Assembly: GCA_934317215.1 (NCBI GenBank)
Contig: CAKREH010000005.1
Span: forward strand, 66,336-130,335
From: an uncultured Roseburia sp.
Lineage (GTDB): Bacteria > Bacillota > Clostridia > Lachnospirales > Lachnospiraceae
Direction: 5' to 3'
DNA length: 64,000 nucleotides
The stretch's first letter is position 1; each line of letters starts with the position of its first letter. The translations under genes and the position numbers were made by a program. Shown piece by piece: positions 17,471-26,627 of this stretch. Below the pieces are notes generated by a model. That model saw only the letters and a program-made list of their open reading frames with translations, was not told the origin of the DNA and did no database searches.

Positions 17471-18520
17471 CTACCTTTCTGTATGACTGATATAACGTTT
17501 GCGCAGCTGTCCGCATGCACCGTCTATATCTCGGCCCATTTCCCTTCTAATTGTAACGTTAATCGCATTTTTTTCAAGCCTATTTTTAAAATTAAGAATT
17601 GCTTCATGATCCGGCTGCACATATGAGCGCTCTTTGATCGGATTGACCGGAATCAGATTTACATGACAGTTCATACCGTGGATCAAGTCGACAAGCCTTC
17701 TTACGTCCTCATCCGTGTCATTGACACCTCCGACTAAACTGTACTCAAATGTGACACGTCTTCCTGTCTGTTCAAAATAATAGCGGCATGCCTCGATCAC
17801 CTCATGGATCTCATATTTATTGGCAACCGGCATCAGTTCAAGTCTCTTCTCCTGCGATGAAGCATGCAGCGAAAGTGCCAGTGTGATCTGCAGTTTTTTA
17901 TCCGCTAATTCTCTCATTTTCGGGACAATACCGCAAGTCGACACTGTCACATTCCGCTGGCTGATGTTCAGTCCGTTTTCATCCGTCAGAAGTTCGATAA
18001 ATTTAAGCAGATTATCAAAATTATCCATCGGCTCTCCGGTTCCCATCACAACAACATTTGCGACCCTCTCCCCGGTATCTCTTGTGATCCGGTAGATCTG
18101 GTCTAACATCTCCGACGGTGTCAGTCCGCGCACCAGACCATCTAATGTGGATGCGCAGAACCGGCAGCCCATCCGGCAGCCGACCTGTGATGAAATACAG
18201 ACTGAATTGCCATGTTTATAACGCATCAAAACGCTCTCGATCACGTTTCTATCATCTAACGCAAACAGATATTTTCTGGTACCGTCTATCTTAGAAATCT
18301 GTACCGCCTCCTGCTTTAAACTTACAAAATGACATTCATTCTTTAATTTTTCCTGAAGGGATTTTGACAGATTTGTCATTTCATCGAAAGACACTGCCTG
18401 TTTTTCATGCATCCACTGATACAGCTGTTTTGCGCGAAACGGCTTTTCCCCGACAGATTCCATAAATGATTTTAATTCTTCCAGATTCATGGATTTGATA
18501 TCTGTTTTTTTCTGCTGCAT
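17471..18520 (-). CDS. rlmN: Dual-specificity 23S rRNA/tRNA m2A methyltransferase RlmN
   Basis: A full 349-residue radical-SAM methyltransferase. The iron-sulfur cluster motif CRMGCRFC gives Cys115, Cys119 and Cys122; the second catalytic cysteine lies in GACGQLR near 339. It methylates A2503 of 23S rRNA and A37 of some tRNAs. The Cfr-type resistance variant differs mainly in substrate carbon; the context next to rsmB and prpC marks this as the housekeeping RlmN. Gap to prpC is 12 bases. Confidence 0.97.
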   Translation of the reverse strand: MQQKKTDIKSMNLEELKSFMESVGEKPFRAKQLYQWMHEKQAVSFDEMTNLSKSLQEKLKNECHFVSLKQEAVQISKIDGTRKYLFALDDRNVIESVLMRYKHGNSVCISSQVGCRMGCRFCASTLDGLVRGLTPSEMLDQIYRITRDTGERVANVVVMGTGEPMDNFDNLLKFIELLTDENGLNISQRNVTVSTCGIVPKMRELADKKLQITLALSLHASSQEKRLELMPVANKYEIHEVIEACRYYFEQTGRRVTFEYSLVGGVNDTDEDVRRLVDLIHGMNCHVNLIPVNPIKERSYVQPDHEAILNFKNRLEKNAINVTIRREMGRDIDGACGQLRKRYISHTER

Positions 18521-18550
18521 AACTTCCTCTTTTCATTTTTTTAAAGATGA

Positions 18551-19891
18551 CTATGAAATACGTCTTAATCTGGCGTAAAAAAATCCATCTCCAACCCGTG
18601 CTCCCGGATAAAGCTGTTCCATATCAAGCAGTTTAAATTCAGGATGTTTTCCCAAAAACCATGCGACATTCTCCTGATTCTCTCCCGGATTGATCGTACA
18701 GGTAGAGTAGACCATGATCCCATCCTTTTTGACATAAGTACAGACCGTATCTAAAATACTGCGCTGAAGTGCTTCTAGCTCTTTCTGCTGTTCCCTGCTC
18801 ATTTTATAGCGGATATCTGTCTTTTTGCGCAGCACACCAAGACCGGAGCATGGAAGATCTGCGATCAGCACGTCTGCTGTATCTTTTGCACTCCCGTCCG
18901 GCAACGTGGCATCCCACACTTTGGCTGTCATATTTTTTATCTGATAACGGCTGATATTTTCCTCGATCAGTCCGGTCTTATATTCGGTCAGGTCACGTGA
19001 CTCCACGCTGCCAGTGCCGCCTAACATCTCCGCAAGATGAATGCTCTTGCCACCCGGAGCCGCACAGACATCGATCACATGCGCCCCTTTTTCCGGTGCC
19101 GCAGCCTCAGCCACCATCATGGAGCTGATATCCTGTACATAAAAAAGTCCGTCCCGAAATGATGGCAGTGCCATCAGATGATCAAAACCCGAAATTGCAA
19201 ATGCATATTGATATGCATCTGGATACGGCAGACCGTCATAAGAAAGTTCTTCTAACGTCTGTACCGTCACACCTTCCGCTTTTAACCGTTCTTTTAGCAG
19301 CTCCGGTGTGATCTTTGTCACATTCGTGCGTATAGTGAGCGGCGCTTCCTTTGAAAAAGCATCTAAAATCGCTTTTGTCTGCTCCATGCCATACGCGTTA
19401 AGCCATTCTTCCACGATCCACTCCGGCATGGAATAACGCACACTTAATGCCAGAACCGGTTCCTTTTCTTCATCTGGATACCGGATGGAACCACTGTTTC
19501 TTGCAATATTTCGAAGCACACCGTTCACAAATCCGCTCAATGTGGAAAAACCGCTTTTTCTCGCCAGTTTTACCGCCTCATTGCAGGCTGCCGAATCCGG
19601 CACGGAATCCATATACTGTATCTGATACACACCCATTCTTAAAATATTGCGGATGACAGGTTTCATTTTTTTTACTTTCACTTTGGAGAACTGATCGATC
19701 ACATAATCAAGTTCGATCATATGCTGGATCGTTCCCTCAACCAGCCTTGTCAGAAATGCCCGCTCGTATTTTTCCATATACTGATATTTCTCGAGTACGG
19801 CACGGAGCACCTGACTGCTGTATGCCCCGTGTTCCGTCACCTCAAGCAGAACATCAAGTGCAAGTCTTCTTGTATTTACGGTATCAGTCAT
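18551..19891 (-). CDS. rsmB: 16S rRNA (cytosine-967-C5)-methyltransferase RsmB
   Basis: About 446 residues. An N-terminal NusB-like RNA-binding domain (to about 140) precedes the SAM-dependent domain with VIDVCAAPGGKSIH (SAM site), DLPCSGLG (first catalytic Cys) and YSTCTINPGENQ (second catalytic Cys). The start is placed at the ATG at 19891; a GTG one codon earlier is nearer to the GGAGG site, and a longer frame would need a TTG at 19909. The start lies inside the end of the yugP gene (8-base overlap), so translation is coupled. Confidence 0.95.
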   Translation of the reverse strand: MTDTVNTRRLALDVLLEVTEHGAYSSQVLRAVLEKYQYMEKYERAFLTRLVEGTIQHMIELDYVIDQFSKVKVKKMKPVIRNILRMGVYQIQYMDSVPDSAACNEAVKLARKSGFSTLSGFVNGVLRNIARNSGSIRYPDEEKEPVLALSVRYSMPEWIVEEWLNAYGMEQTKAILDAFSKEAPLTIRTNVTKITPELLKERLKAEGVTVQTLEELSYDGLPYPDAYQYAFAISGFDHLMALPSFRDGLFYVQDISSMMVAEAAAPEKGAHVIDVCAAPGGKSIHLAEMLGGTGSVESRDLTEYKTGLIEENISRYQIKNMTAKVWDATLPDGSAKDTADVLIADLPCSGLGVLRKKTDIRYKMSREQQKELEALQRSILDTVCTYVKKDGIMVYSTCTINPGENQENVAWFLGKHPEFKLLDMEQLYPGARVGDGFFYARLRRIS

Positions 19892-20594
19892 CACGATTAC
19901 GTCCTCCAAACAAAAGAACCAGCCTTAGCAGCTGTAAGATTGCTGCCGCAGCACTTGCAACATAGGTCAGTGCCGCAGCCTTTAATACTTTTCTGGTATA
20001 AGGCAGTTCACTGTCTGATAAAATTCCCTGCTCTCCTAAAATATGGAGTGCCCTGCGTGAAGCATTAAACTCTACCGGAAGTGTGACAAGCTGGAATAAC
20101 ACTGCAAATGAAAAACATAAGATTCCAAGGTTGATCAGCATTGCACCTGTGGAACGGTTGAAAAACAGACCGATCAGGATCAGCGGCCATGCCAGTGTAG
20201 AACCAATATTTGCAGCCGGAACGATCGCCGTGCGGAGTGTCAGCGGCACATAGTTTTTCTGATGCTGGATTGCATGTCCACACTCGTGCGCTGCGACGCC
20301 GATCGCTGCGACAGAATTGCTTCCATACACGGAATCCGACAGATTCAGCGTCTTTTTTGACGGGTTGTAGTGATCCGTCAGATTTCCCGCGATATGGCAG
20401 ACTGTCACATCATAAATACCGGCTGAATTTAAAATGCGCTCCGCCGCCTGTGCCCCGGTCATACCGCTCATACTGCGGCACTGGGAATATTTATTGAAAG
20501 TACTCTTTACTCTCGCAGATGCGATCAGGCAGATCACTGCACCGATCAGAACTAAAACATAAGTCGGGTCAAAACCATAATAGTAATAAGGCAT
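19884..20594 (-). CDS. yugP: YugP-family membrane zinc metallopeptidase
   Basis: A 236-residue inner-membrane protein of the Zn_peptidase_2 family. A membrane segment at about 9-27 is followed by the catalytic zinc motif HECGH at 103-107, and further hydrophobic segments lie at about 120-140, 145-170 and near the end. Substrate unknown; the family is widespread in Firmicutes and often lies, as here, between fmt and rsmB. GGAGGT precedes the ATG. Confidence 0.9.
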   Translation of the reverse strand: MPYYYYGFDPTYVLVLIGAVICLIASARVKSTFNKYSQCRSMSGMTGAQAAERILNSAGIYDVTVCHIAGNLTDHYNPSKKTLNLSDSVYGSNSVAAIGVAAHECGHAIQHQKNYVPLTLRTAIVPAANIGSTLAWPLILIGLFFNRSTGAMLINLGILCFSFAVLFQLVTLPVEFNASRRALHILGEQGILSDSELPYTRKVLKAAALTYVASAAAAILQLLRLVLLFGGRNRDD

Positions 20595-20613
20595 ACCAGG
20601 TTACCTCCATTCG

Positions 20614-21549
20614 TTAACCACGTGTAAAATAAGTTCCCTCTTCCACCGTATAACCATTTAAAAATGCATCTGTGGTCATACGTTTTTTTCCTTCTAACTG
20701 TACTTCAAGAAGCTCTAAAATGCCATCTCCTGTCTGTATCAGTAAACTTCCTTTTTCCGCTTTTATAATACATCCCGGAGCTGCTTTCCTTTCATCCGGC
20801 AGCACATTTGCTCTCCATATCTTAAGTGTCTTTCCGTCAAGTCTCGTATATGCACTCGGCCACGGATTTAAACCGCGGATCAGACATTCAATCTCTTTTG
20901 CGCTCTTATTCCAGTCAATACTTCCTAACTCTTTGTGGATCTTTGCTGTATGTGTCGCTTTGCTGTTATCCTGCGGCGTATAGACAGCCGTGCCATTTTC
21001 GATCGCTTCGATTGTTTTCACGCAGAGTTTCGCTCCAACCTCTGCAAGACGGTCAAATAAACTTCCGCCTGTCTCATCCGGCCGGATCTCCACTTTTTCT
21101 TCTAAAATGATATCTCCCGTATCGATGCCTTCATCCATGCGCTGCGTGGACACTCCGGTATACGGATCACCGTTGATGACCGCCCACTGGATCGGTGCTG
21201 CGCCACGGTATTCAGGCAGCAGCGATGCATGTACATTCACACAGCCATATTTTGGCATATCTAACACCGCCTTTGGTATAATCTGCCCAAAAGCCACCAC
21301 GATCATGATATCTGCATGGAAAGATTTCAGGTACTCGATACATGCGCTGTCCCTGACACGCTCCGGCTGATAGACCTCGATGCCGTGTGCTATGGCACAT
21401 TCCTTCACCGGCGTATATTTTAATGCCTTGCTTCTTCCAACCGCTTTATCCGGCTGGGAGACAACCAGCACGACCTCATGTCCGGCTTTTATGATCTCTT
21501 CTAATGTTCCAACCGAAAAATCCGGTGTTCCCATAAAAATTACTCTCAT
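20614..21549 (-). CDS. fmt: Methionyl-tRNA formyltransferase
   Basis: A full 311-residue enzyme that formylates the initiator Met-tRNA using 10-formyl-THF. The N-terminal Rossmann domain carries the family motif HASLLPEYRGAAPIQW with the catalytic Asn/His/Asp set (CVNVHAS, DTGDII), and a C-terminal OB-like domain (from about 210) binds tRNA. GGAG lies before the ATG. It is directly downstream of def, which later removes the formyl group. Confidence 0.97.
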   Translation of the reverse strand: MRVIFMGTPDFSVGTLEEIIKAGHEVVLVVSQPDKAVGRSKALKYTPVKECAIAHGIEVYQPERVRDSACIEYLKSFHADIMIVVAFGQIIPKAVLDMPKYGCVNVHASLLPEYRGAAPIQWAVINGDPYTGVSTQRMDEGIDTGDIILEEKVEIRPDETGGSLFDRLAEVGAKLCVKTIEAIENGTAVYTPQDNSKATHTAKIHKELGSIDWNKSAKEIECLIRGLNPWPSAYTRLDGKTLKIWRANVLPDERKAAPGCIIKAEKGSLLIQTGDGILELLEVQLEGKKRMTTDAFLNGYTVEEGTYFTRG

Positions 21550-21580
21550 TGTCTACTCCTCATTTCTACCCGTTTTTACA

Positions 21581-22057
21581 TTATTCCTCCGGGTCATCAT
21601 AAGTCACGTCATGTAACGGTCCTTCCACGAGTTCCGTATACATATGTCCGTCAAGGTGGTCTAACTCATGACAGATTGCACGTGCCATAAGCTCCGTTCC
21701 CTCGATCTCATATTCTTCCATGTTTTCGTCGAACGCGCGCGCCTTCACATAATTTGGTCTTGTAACGGTACCTGCTTTTCCCGGAAGACTTAAGCATCCC
21801 TCATCCCCGGTCTGCTCGCCTGATTTTTCCAGGATCACCGGGTTGATCATGACAACCGGGCCTTCCCCGATGTCGATGACTACGATTCTTTTTAAAACAC
21901 CGACCTGCGGTCCTGCAAGTCCGACTCCGTTTGCCTCATACATGGTATCGAGCATATCGTCGATCAGTTCTTTGATCTTTGGTGTCATCTCGGTAATTTC
22001 CCTGCATTTTTTGGTAAGTACAGGATCGCCCTGTATTCTGATTGTTCTAAGTGCCAT
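21581..22057 (-). CDS. def: Peptide deformylase
   Basis: A 158-residue iron/zinc deformylase of the type 1 size. The three family motifs are GVGLAGPQ, EGCLSLPG and HELDHLDG (metal ligands: Cys and two His). Motif 1 has Gly in place of the second Ala of GLAAPQ. The start is the ATG at 22057, seven bases after a GGAGG site; a longer open frame reaching 22117 runs into the priA end and has no binding site. Confidence 0.96.
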   Translation of the reverse strand: MALRTIRIQGDPVLTKKCREITEMTPKIKELIDDMLDTMYEANGVGLAGPQVGVLKRIVVIDIGEGPVVMINPVILEKSGEQTGDEGCLSLPGKAGTVTRPNYVKARAFDENMEEYEIEGTELMARAICHELDHLDGHMYTELVEGPLHDVTYDDPEE

Positions 22058-22088
22058 TTTTTTATCCTCCATTTTACATTTTACAATT

Positions 22089-24344
22089 TTAAAATCCGTT
22101 GACCGGGTTAAAGTCAAATCCTACTGCCACATTCTGATACAGGCGGTTATCTTTCATAAAAGCTTCCAGATCATCCTTTAATGAAACAAGTGTCTGATAC
22201 TCTCCGGTTTTCACATAGATCACTTTGCGGTAGACATCGGAAATTTTTGCAACCGGCGCATCTGACGGTCCGATTGGGAAAATCATTTCGCTGCTTTCTT
22301 TCGCGATCTGATTGATTTTTCCCATCAATGCCGCCGCCGATTCGCCTGCTGCCGCATCATTTTTCGACGCACACAAAATGTAAAGCATGTTCCACACCGG
22401 CGGATACCGCATCATTTTGCGGTACTCAATCTCATGCCCGTAAAAAGCCTCATAATTCTGCTCTTTTGCAGTTGTAATGCTGTAATGACCCGGATCATAT
22501 GTCTGTATAATAACATTGCCTGGAACATCGCCCCTGCCGGCACGCCCCGCCGCCTGTGTCAGAAGCTGAAAAGTCCGCTCTGACGCACGATAGTCACTGA
22601 TATAAAGCGAAAGATCTGCCGCAAGCACACCCACTAACGTAACTCCCGGAAAATCATGTCCCTTTACGATCATCTGTGTTCCGATCAATATATCTGCATC
22701 ATGATTCGAAAATGCAGATAATATCTGCTCATACCCATCTTTGGTTCTGGTGGTATCCATGTCCATCCGGAGTACACGCGCCTGTGGGAAACGAGCCTTT
22801 ACCACCTGTTCTATTTTCTGCGTGCCCGCCTTAAAGCCGCTGATATATTTAGAGCCACACACCGGGCACAGAGCGGGCTGTGCGGTCGTATATCCGCAGT
22901 AGTGGCATACTAAGCGTGCTGCCCTGCCGCTTCCATGCTGGCTTAAAGAAACATCGCAATGCGGACATTTTATCACATGACCGCAGGCTCTGCAAGAGAC
23001 AAAGCCTGCCATACCGCGCCGGTTGATAAAAAGCATCGTCTGTTCTCCCTTTTTCAGGCGCTCCTCCATCAGTTCATTTAGGCGGTCACTTAAGATTGAA
23101 CGGTTGCCCCTTCGTAACTCTTCACGCAGATCGATGATCTCACAGGAAGGCATGGGGCGCTTTTGTACCCTGTGTTTTAATTCCAGGAGACAATATTCAT
23201 TGTTTTCTGCTTTATAATAGCTCTCCAGCGATGGTGTAGCGGAACCAAGCACCACGATCGCACCTGTCATTTCCGCCCGCTGTATCGCGGTTTCCCTCGC
23301 ATGATATCTTGGCACAGTCTCACTCTTATAGGAAGCTTCGTGTTCCTCATCAATGATAATGATCCCAAGGTCTGGAAACGGTGTAAAAAGCGCGGACCTT
23401 GGGCCTATCATGACTGAAATCTCTCCGTTTTTTGCACGCTCAAACTGATCATAACGCTCACCCGCCGATAGTTTTGAATTAATGATAGATACCTGCGCAC
23501 CAAACCGGTTGTAAAATCGCCGCACTGTCTGGTAAGTCAAAGCAATTTCCGGGATCAGTACGATCGCCTGTTTTCCCTGCGCAAGTATATGTGCAATCAG
23601 TTCCATGTAAACTTCCGTCTTTCCGCTTCCGGTAACTCCCTTGATCAAATAGGTTCTTCGCTCACCCGCATCATACTCCATCGTAATTTTTGAGACAACA
23701 TTCTGCTGCTCCTCATTCAGCTTTTTTGGCTCCCCGCCCATATCAAGACCGCCGACCGGATTGCGGTATGTGGTCTTACTCACCACTTTTACAATGCCGG
23801 CTTCTTCCATTGAACGGATCACGGACGCAGAAACCGACATCTGCTGCGTTGCTGTCTCCCACTCTAACTCCCGCTGTTCTAACAATGCCACAAGGAGTTT
23901 TGCCCTCGCCGTCTTATGCTTTCTCTCACACTCCGCGAGCTCATTTTGGGCTTCGACCGGATGCAGGGCTAGCCTTATCGTTTTCTGTTCTTTTGCCTTC
24001 TTTTTTTCTTTGACCGGCAGTACTGTCTTTAATGCATGATTCATGGTGCCGCCATAATTTTCCCGCATCCATCCTGCAAGTGCGATCATCTGCGACTCGA
24101 TCAGAACACCGCCTTTTACGATTGAAAGGATCTCTTTGATCTTATTTTCCTCATACTCGCAGACGTCTGTCAGTTCTATCACATATCCCTGCATTTTTCT
24201 CGGTCCAAATGGAACCGCTACCAGCATGCCAACTGCGATCGTACTCTTTAGTCTTTCCGGCACCCGGTATTGAAACGTCTTATCTAATTTTCCCTGATAA
24301 ATATCTACAATGATATTTGCATATTCTGCCATTCCGGTTACCAT
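22089..24344 (-). CDS. priA: Primosomal replication restart helicase PriA
   Basis: A full 751-residue helicase. The N-terminal DNA-binding domain is followed by Walker A (GVTGSGKTEV), a DEEH box (IIIDEEHEASY) and a zinc-binding insertion with paired cysteines (CRACGHVIKCPHC, then CHYCGYT and CPVCGS). It reloads the replisome at stalled forks. An in-frame ATG at 24332 (MAEYANI) may be the true start, as neither ATG has a well-spaced binding site. It sits 10 bases after murE. Confidence 0.96.
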   Translation of the reverse strand: MVTGMAEYANIIVDIYQGKLDKTFQYRVPERLKSTIAVGMLVAVPFGPRKMQGYVIELTDVCEYEENKIKEILSIVKGGVLIESQMIALAGWMRENYGGTMNHALKTVLPVKEKKKAKEQKTIRLALHPVEAQNELAECERKHKTARAKLLVALLEQRELEWETATQQMSVSASVIRSMEEAGIVKVVSKTTYRNPVGGLDMGGEPKKLNEEQQNVVSKITMEYDAGERRTYLIKGVTGSGKTEVYMELIAHILAQGKQAIVLIPEIALTYQTVRRFYNRFGAQVSIINSKLSAGERYDQFERAKNGEISVMIGPRSALFTPFPDLGIIIIDEEHEASYKSETVPRYHARETAIQRAEMTGAIVVLGSATPSLESYYKAENNEYCLLELKHRVQKRPMPSCEIIDLREELRRGNRSILSDRLNELMEERLKKGEQTMLFINRRGMAGFVSCRACGHVIKCPHCDVSLSQHGSGRAARLVCHYCGYTTAQPALCPVCGSKYISGFKAGTQKIEQVVKARFPQARVLRMDMDTTRTKDGYEQILSAFSNHDADILIGTQMIVKGHDFPGVTLVGVLAADLSLYISDYRASERTFQLLTQAAGRAGRGDVPGNVIIQTYDPGHYSITTAKEQNYEAFYGHEIEYRKMMRYPPVWNMLYILCASKNDAAAGESAAALMGKINQIAKESSEMIFPIGPSDAPVAKISDVYRKVIYVKTGEYQTLVSLKDDLEAFMKDNRLYQNVAVGFDFNPVNGF

Positions 24345-24354
24345 GCCTTTCTGT

Positions 24355-25905
24355 CTATCTGCCTAAGCCTTCTGCAGCTTTCTTTACAAGTTCTTTATCT
24401 TCCATTGGATAACGGACTCCACAGATCTCCTGATAGTCCTCATGCCCTTTTCCTGCAAGAACGATAATATCGCCCTCCCTTGCATGATCAATTGCATATG
24501 CCACCGCTGCCCTCCGGTCTGCAATGCGTATGTATGCCCCTGAAGTTCCCTTTATGCCGCCCTCAATGTCATCTAAGATCAGCTCCGGATCTTCCCACCT
24601 TGGATTGTCTGATGTCAGGATCGTAAAATCTGCGAGTCTTCCTGCCGTCTCACCCATCCTGCCTCTCCTTAATTTCGAGCGGTTGCCCCCACAGCCAAAA
24701 ATCGCGACAATCCGCCGCGGCTCAAATTTCCGCAATGTCTCAAGCAGATTACGCAGGCTCATCTCATTGTGTGCATAGTCGATCAGAAATACAAATTTGT
24801 CTGATATCCTGACATTTTCACACCGCCCCGGCACGTTCTGTCTCTGCAGTGCATCTTTTACCACATCCTGCGCGATTTTAAAATGCCTCGCCACAAGGAT
24901 CGCAGCTAACGCATTGGAAACATTAAAGATTCCAGGCATCTGCAATCGGATTTCTTCTCTTCCATCCGTAAAAAAATGGCTGTATAATCTTCCTTCTTTC
25001 ATGGAAAATCTGATTCCTTCCGCCACGATATCCGCCTTTAGCCATGATTCATCCGCACCGTTTTCTCCCTGCACGGAAAAAGTCTCTATACTGCAGGTAT
25101 GACCGAACAGTATTTTTTCTGCATTCCGGTCATCACGGTTAACAATCCCTGCCTTACACTGCCGGAACAGCCGGCTTTTACAGTAGAGATACTCTGCAAA
25201 TGATGCGTGCTCTCCCGGTCCGATATGATCCGGCTCGATATTTAAAAACACCCCGATATCAAAAAAAATCCCTTCCACACGCTGCATTTTAATTCCCTGG
25301 GAGGATACCTCCATCACGCAGCACACGCAGCCGTTACTTACCATCTGTGCTAATTCTTTTTGCAGGTCGCTTGATTCCGGTGTCGTATGTCCGGCCTTTT
25401 TTACATCTTTCCCGTCATACGTCCATATCGTACCTACCATTCCGGTCTTGTATCCGGCTTCTTTTAAGATCCCTGCCGTAAGAAATGCCGTTGTCGTCTT
25501 TCCCTTTGTCCCGGTGATCCCGATCATCTTAAGTTTTTTTGCCGGATAATCGTAAAATGCTGCAGAAATCTGTGCAAGCACCTGCCTGGTGTCCTTCACA
25601 CCGATCACAGCCATGCCGTAATTGCGCACAAGTTCATACACACGCACTTTTCCATGTCCTGTGTAAATAAAACATTCCCAGCGCACATTTACCATACAGT
25701 TTTCATCCACCACCACCGCAAATGCTCCCGCATTTACCGCATCCATAATATAATCATGTCCATCCGTGCACTGTCCCTTTATACAGACAAACAGGGACCC
25801 CCGCTTTACTTTTCCGGAATGATAACAGATATCCGTAATGATAAGGTCGTGGCTCCCCTGCACGCTTTCGTATGAAAAATGTCCGAGTAATTGATCTAAC
25901 CGCAT
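24355..25905 (-). CDS. murE: UDP-MurNAc-L-Ala-D-Glu:meso-diaminopimelate ligase MurE
   Basis: A 516-residue Mur ligase that adds the third amino acid of the peptidoglycan stem peptide. The ATP loop is GITGTKGKTTT (about 127-137); the TTPES substrate loop is intact; the specificity motif reads DNPR (TSDNPRWEDPE), which marks meso-diaminopimelate use rather than lysine. A KGHEDYQ block is near the C-terminus. It is the first gene after a consensus promoter at 25934-25962 and so heads the cluster running down to thiN. This is an unusual place for murE, normally in the dcw cluster; a second copy elsewhere is possible. Confidence 0.93.
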   Translation of the reverse strand: MRLDQLLGHFSYESVQGSHDLIITDICYHSGKVKRGSLFVCIKGQCTDGHDYIMDAVNAGAFAVVVDENCMVNVRWECFIYTGHGKVRVYELVRNYGMAVIGVKDTRQVLAQISAAFYDYPAKKLKMIGITGTKGKTTTAFLTAGILKEAGYKTGMVGTIWTYDGKDVKKAGHTTPESSDLQKELAQMVSNGCVCCVMEVSSQGIKMQRVEGIFFDIGVFLNIEPDHIGPGEHASFAEYLYCKSRLFRQCKAGIVNRDDRNAEKILFGHTCSIETFSVQGENGADESWLKADIVAEGIRFSMKEGRLYSHFFTDGREEIRLQMPGIFNVSNALAAILVARHFKIAQDVVKDALQRQNVPGRCENVRISDKFVFLIDYAHNEMSLRNLLETLRKFEPRRIVAIFGCGGNRSKLRRGRMGETAGRLADFTILTSDNPRWEDPELILDDIEGGIKGTSGAYIRIADRRAAVAYAIDHAREGDIIVLAGKGHEDYQEICGVRYPMEDKELVKKAAEGLGR

Positions 25906-25933
25906 TCTCTTTCCTTAAGAATACACTTTTTTT

Positions 25934-25962
25934 ATTATATGACAGAACGTCTGTTTTTACAA
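25934..25962 (-). promoter_or_regulatory. Sigma-A promoter of the murE-thiN cluster
   Basis: On the minus strand TTGTAA (25962-25957), 17 bases and TATAAT (25939-25934). The spacer holds a small inverted repeat, ACAGA-CGT-TCTGT, which could be an operator. Confidence 0.8.
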
Positions 25963-26054
25963 GTTTTCCGCTTTTATTTTAGAAAAATGTTACATATTTT
26001 CCGATGCAGCGCGGCATACTGATACCATGATTTTAGAAAAAAGGACATGCGAAT

Positions 26055-26459
26055 ATGATTGCAAAAAACTTCTTTGTCTGTGGACTGACCGGCTGGTGCA
26101 TGGAGATTCTCTTTACCTCCACAGGTTCTTTTTTAAAACATGATAAACGTCTGATCGGACGGACATCGGTATGGATGTTTCCCATCTACGGAACCGCTGC
26201 CATGATCGAACCGCTATACCACCATATCAAAAATCTTCCGGCACTTCTTCGCGGCAGTATCTATTCCGTCGGTATCTTTTCTTTTGAATATATCAGTGGC
26301 ACACTTTTAAAACGCCACGGCATGTGCCCCTGGGATTACAGCCATGCCAAAGCCAACATAGACGGCGTCATCAGGCTCGATTATGCTCCCTTATGGATAG
26401 CTGCCGGTCTTTTATTCGAACGCATTCTCATCCGGTGTAACAAATCGGTATCCTCCTGA
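26055..26459 (+). CDS. Small CmpB-like membrane protein (putative ABC transporter permease, PF06541 type)
   Basis: A 134-residue plus-strand protein with three to four hydrophobic segments (about 5-22, 42-58, 66-84, 112-127). The pattern GWCMEILFTSTGSF, and the C-terminal CPWDYSHA and LDYAPLW, fit the family annotated as putative ABC-transporter type IV / CmpB. No ATPase is adjacent, so a transport role is doubtful and the name is by family only. It is divergent from murE and upstream of pyrB, with about 100 bases before the pyrB promoter. Confidence 0.75.
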   Translation: MIAKNFFVCGLTGWCMEILFTSTGSFLKHDKRLIGRTSVWMFPIYGTAAMIEPLYHHIKNLPALLRGSIYSVGIFSFEYISGTLLKRHGMCPWDYSHAKANIDGVIRLDYAPLWIAAGLLFERILIRCNKSVSS

Positions 26460-26556
26460 AATTTTTATTTTCAATTACTGATATATATCCTTTCCTGTCT
26501 GAAAATATCTGAAAACGGATGCATATTTTATCAATATAACGTAAATTTTTTTCTTC

Positions 26557-26585
26557 TTGAAATCAGATAGTGATTATTATATGAT
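26557..26585 (+). promoter_or_regulatory. Sigma-A promoter of pyrBI
   Basis: TTGAAA (26557-26562), 17 bases and TATGAT (26580-26585), 42 bases before the pyrB start. Transcription would begin in the A-rich stretch near 26592. Confidence 0.75.
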
Positions 26586-26593
26586 AAAAAAAA

Positions 26594-26611
26594 TGCTGAA
26601 AAAAGTCAGCA
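26594..26611 (+). promoter_or_regulatory. Hairpin at the 5' end of the pyrBI message
   Basis: TGCTGA and TCAGCA form a 6-bp stem with a 6-base A-rich loop. It would be almost the first thing transcribed, and ends two bases before the AAAGGAGG ribosome binding site. It has no T tract, so it is not a terminator; it may protect the message or affect initiation. Confidence 0.5.
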
Positions 26612-26627
26612 CCAAAGGAGGATTTAT

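Noticed and set aside
17471..18520. Cfr-type antibiotic resistance methyltransferase
   Set aside because: The gene sits in the conserved rsmB-rlmN-prpC order and has housekeeping RlmN features.
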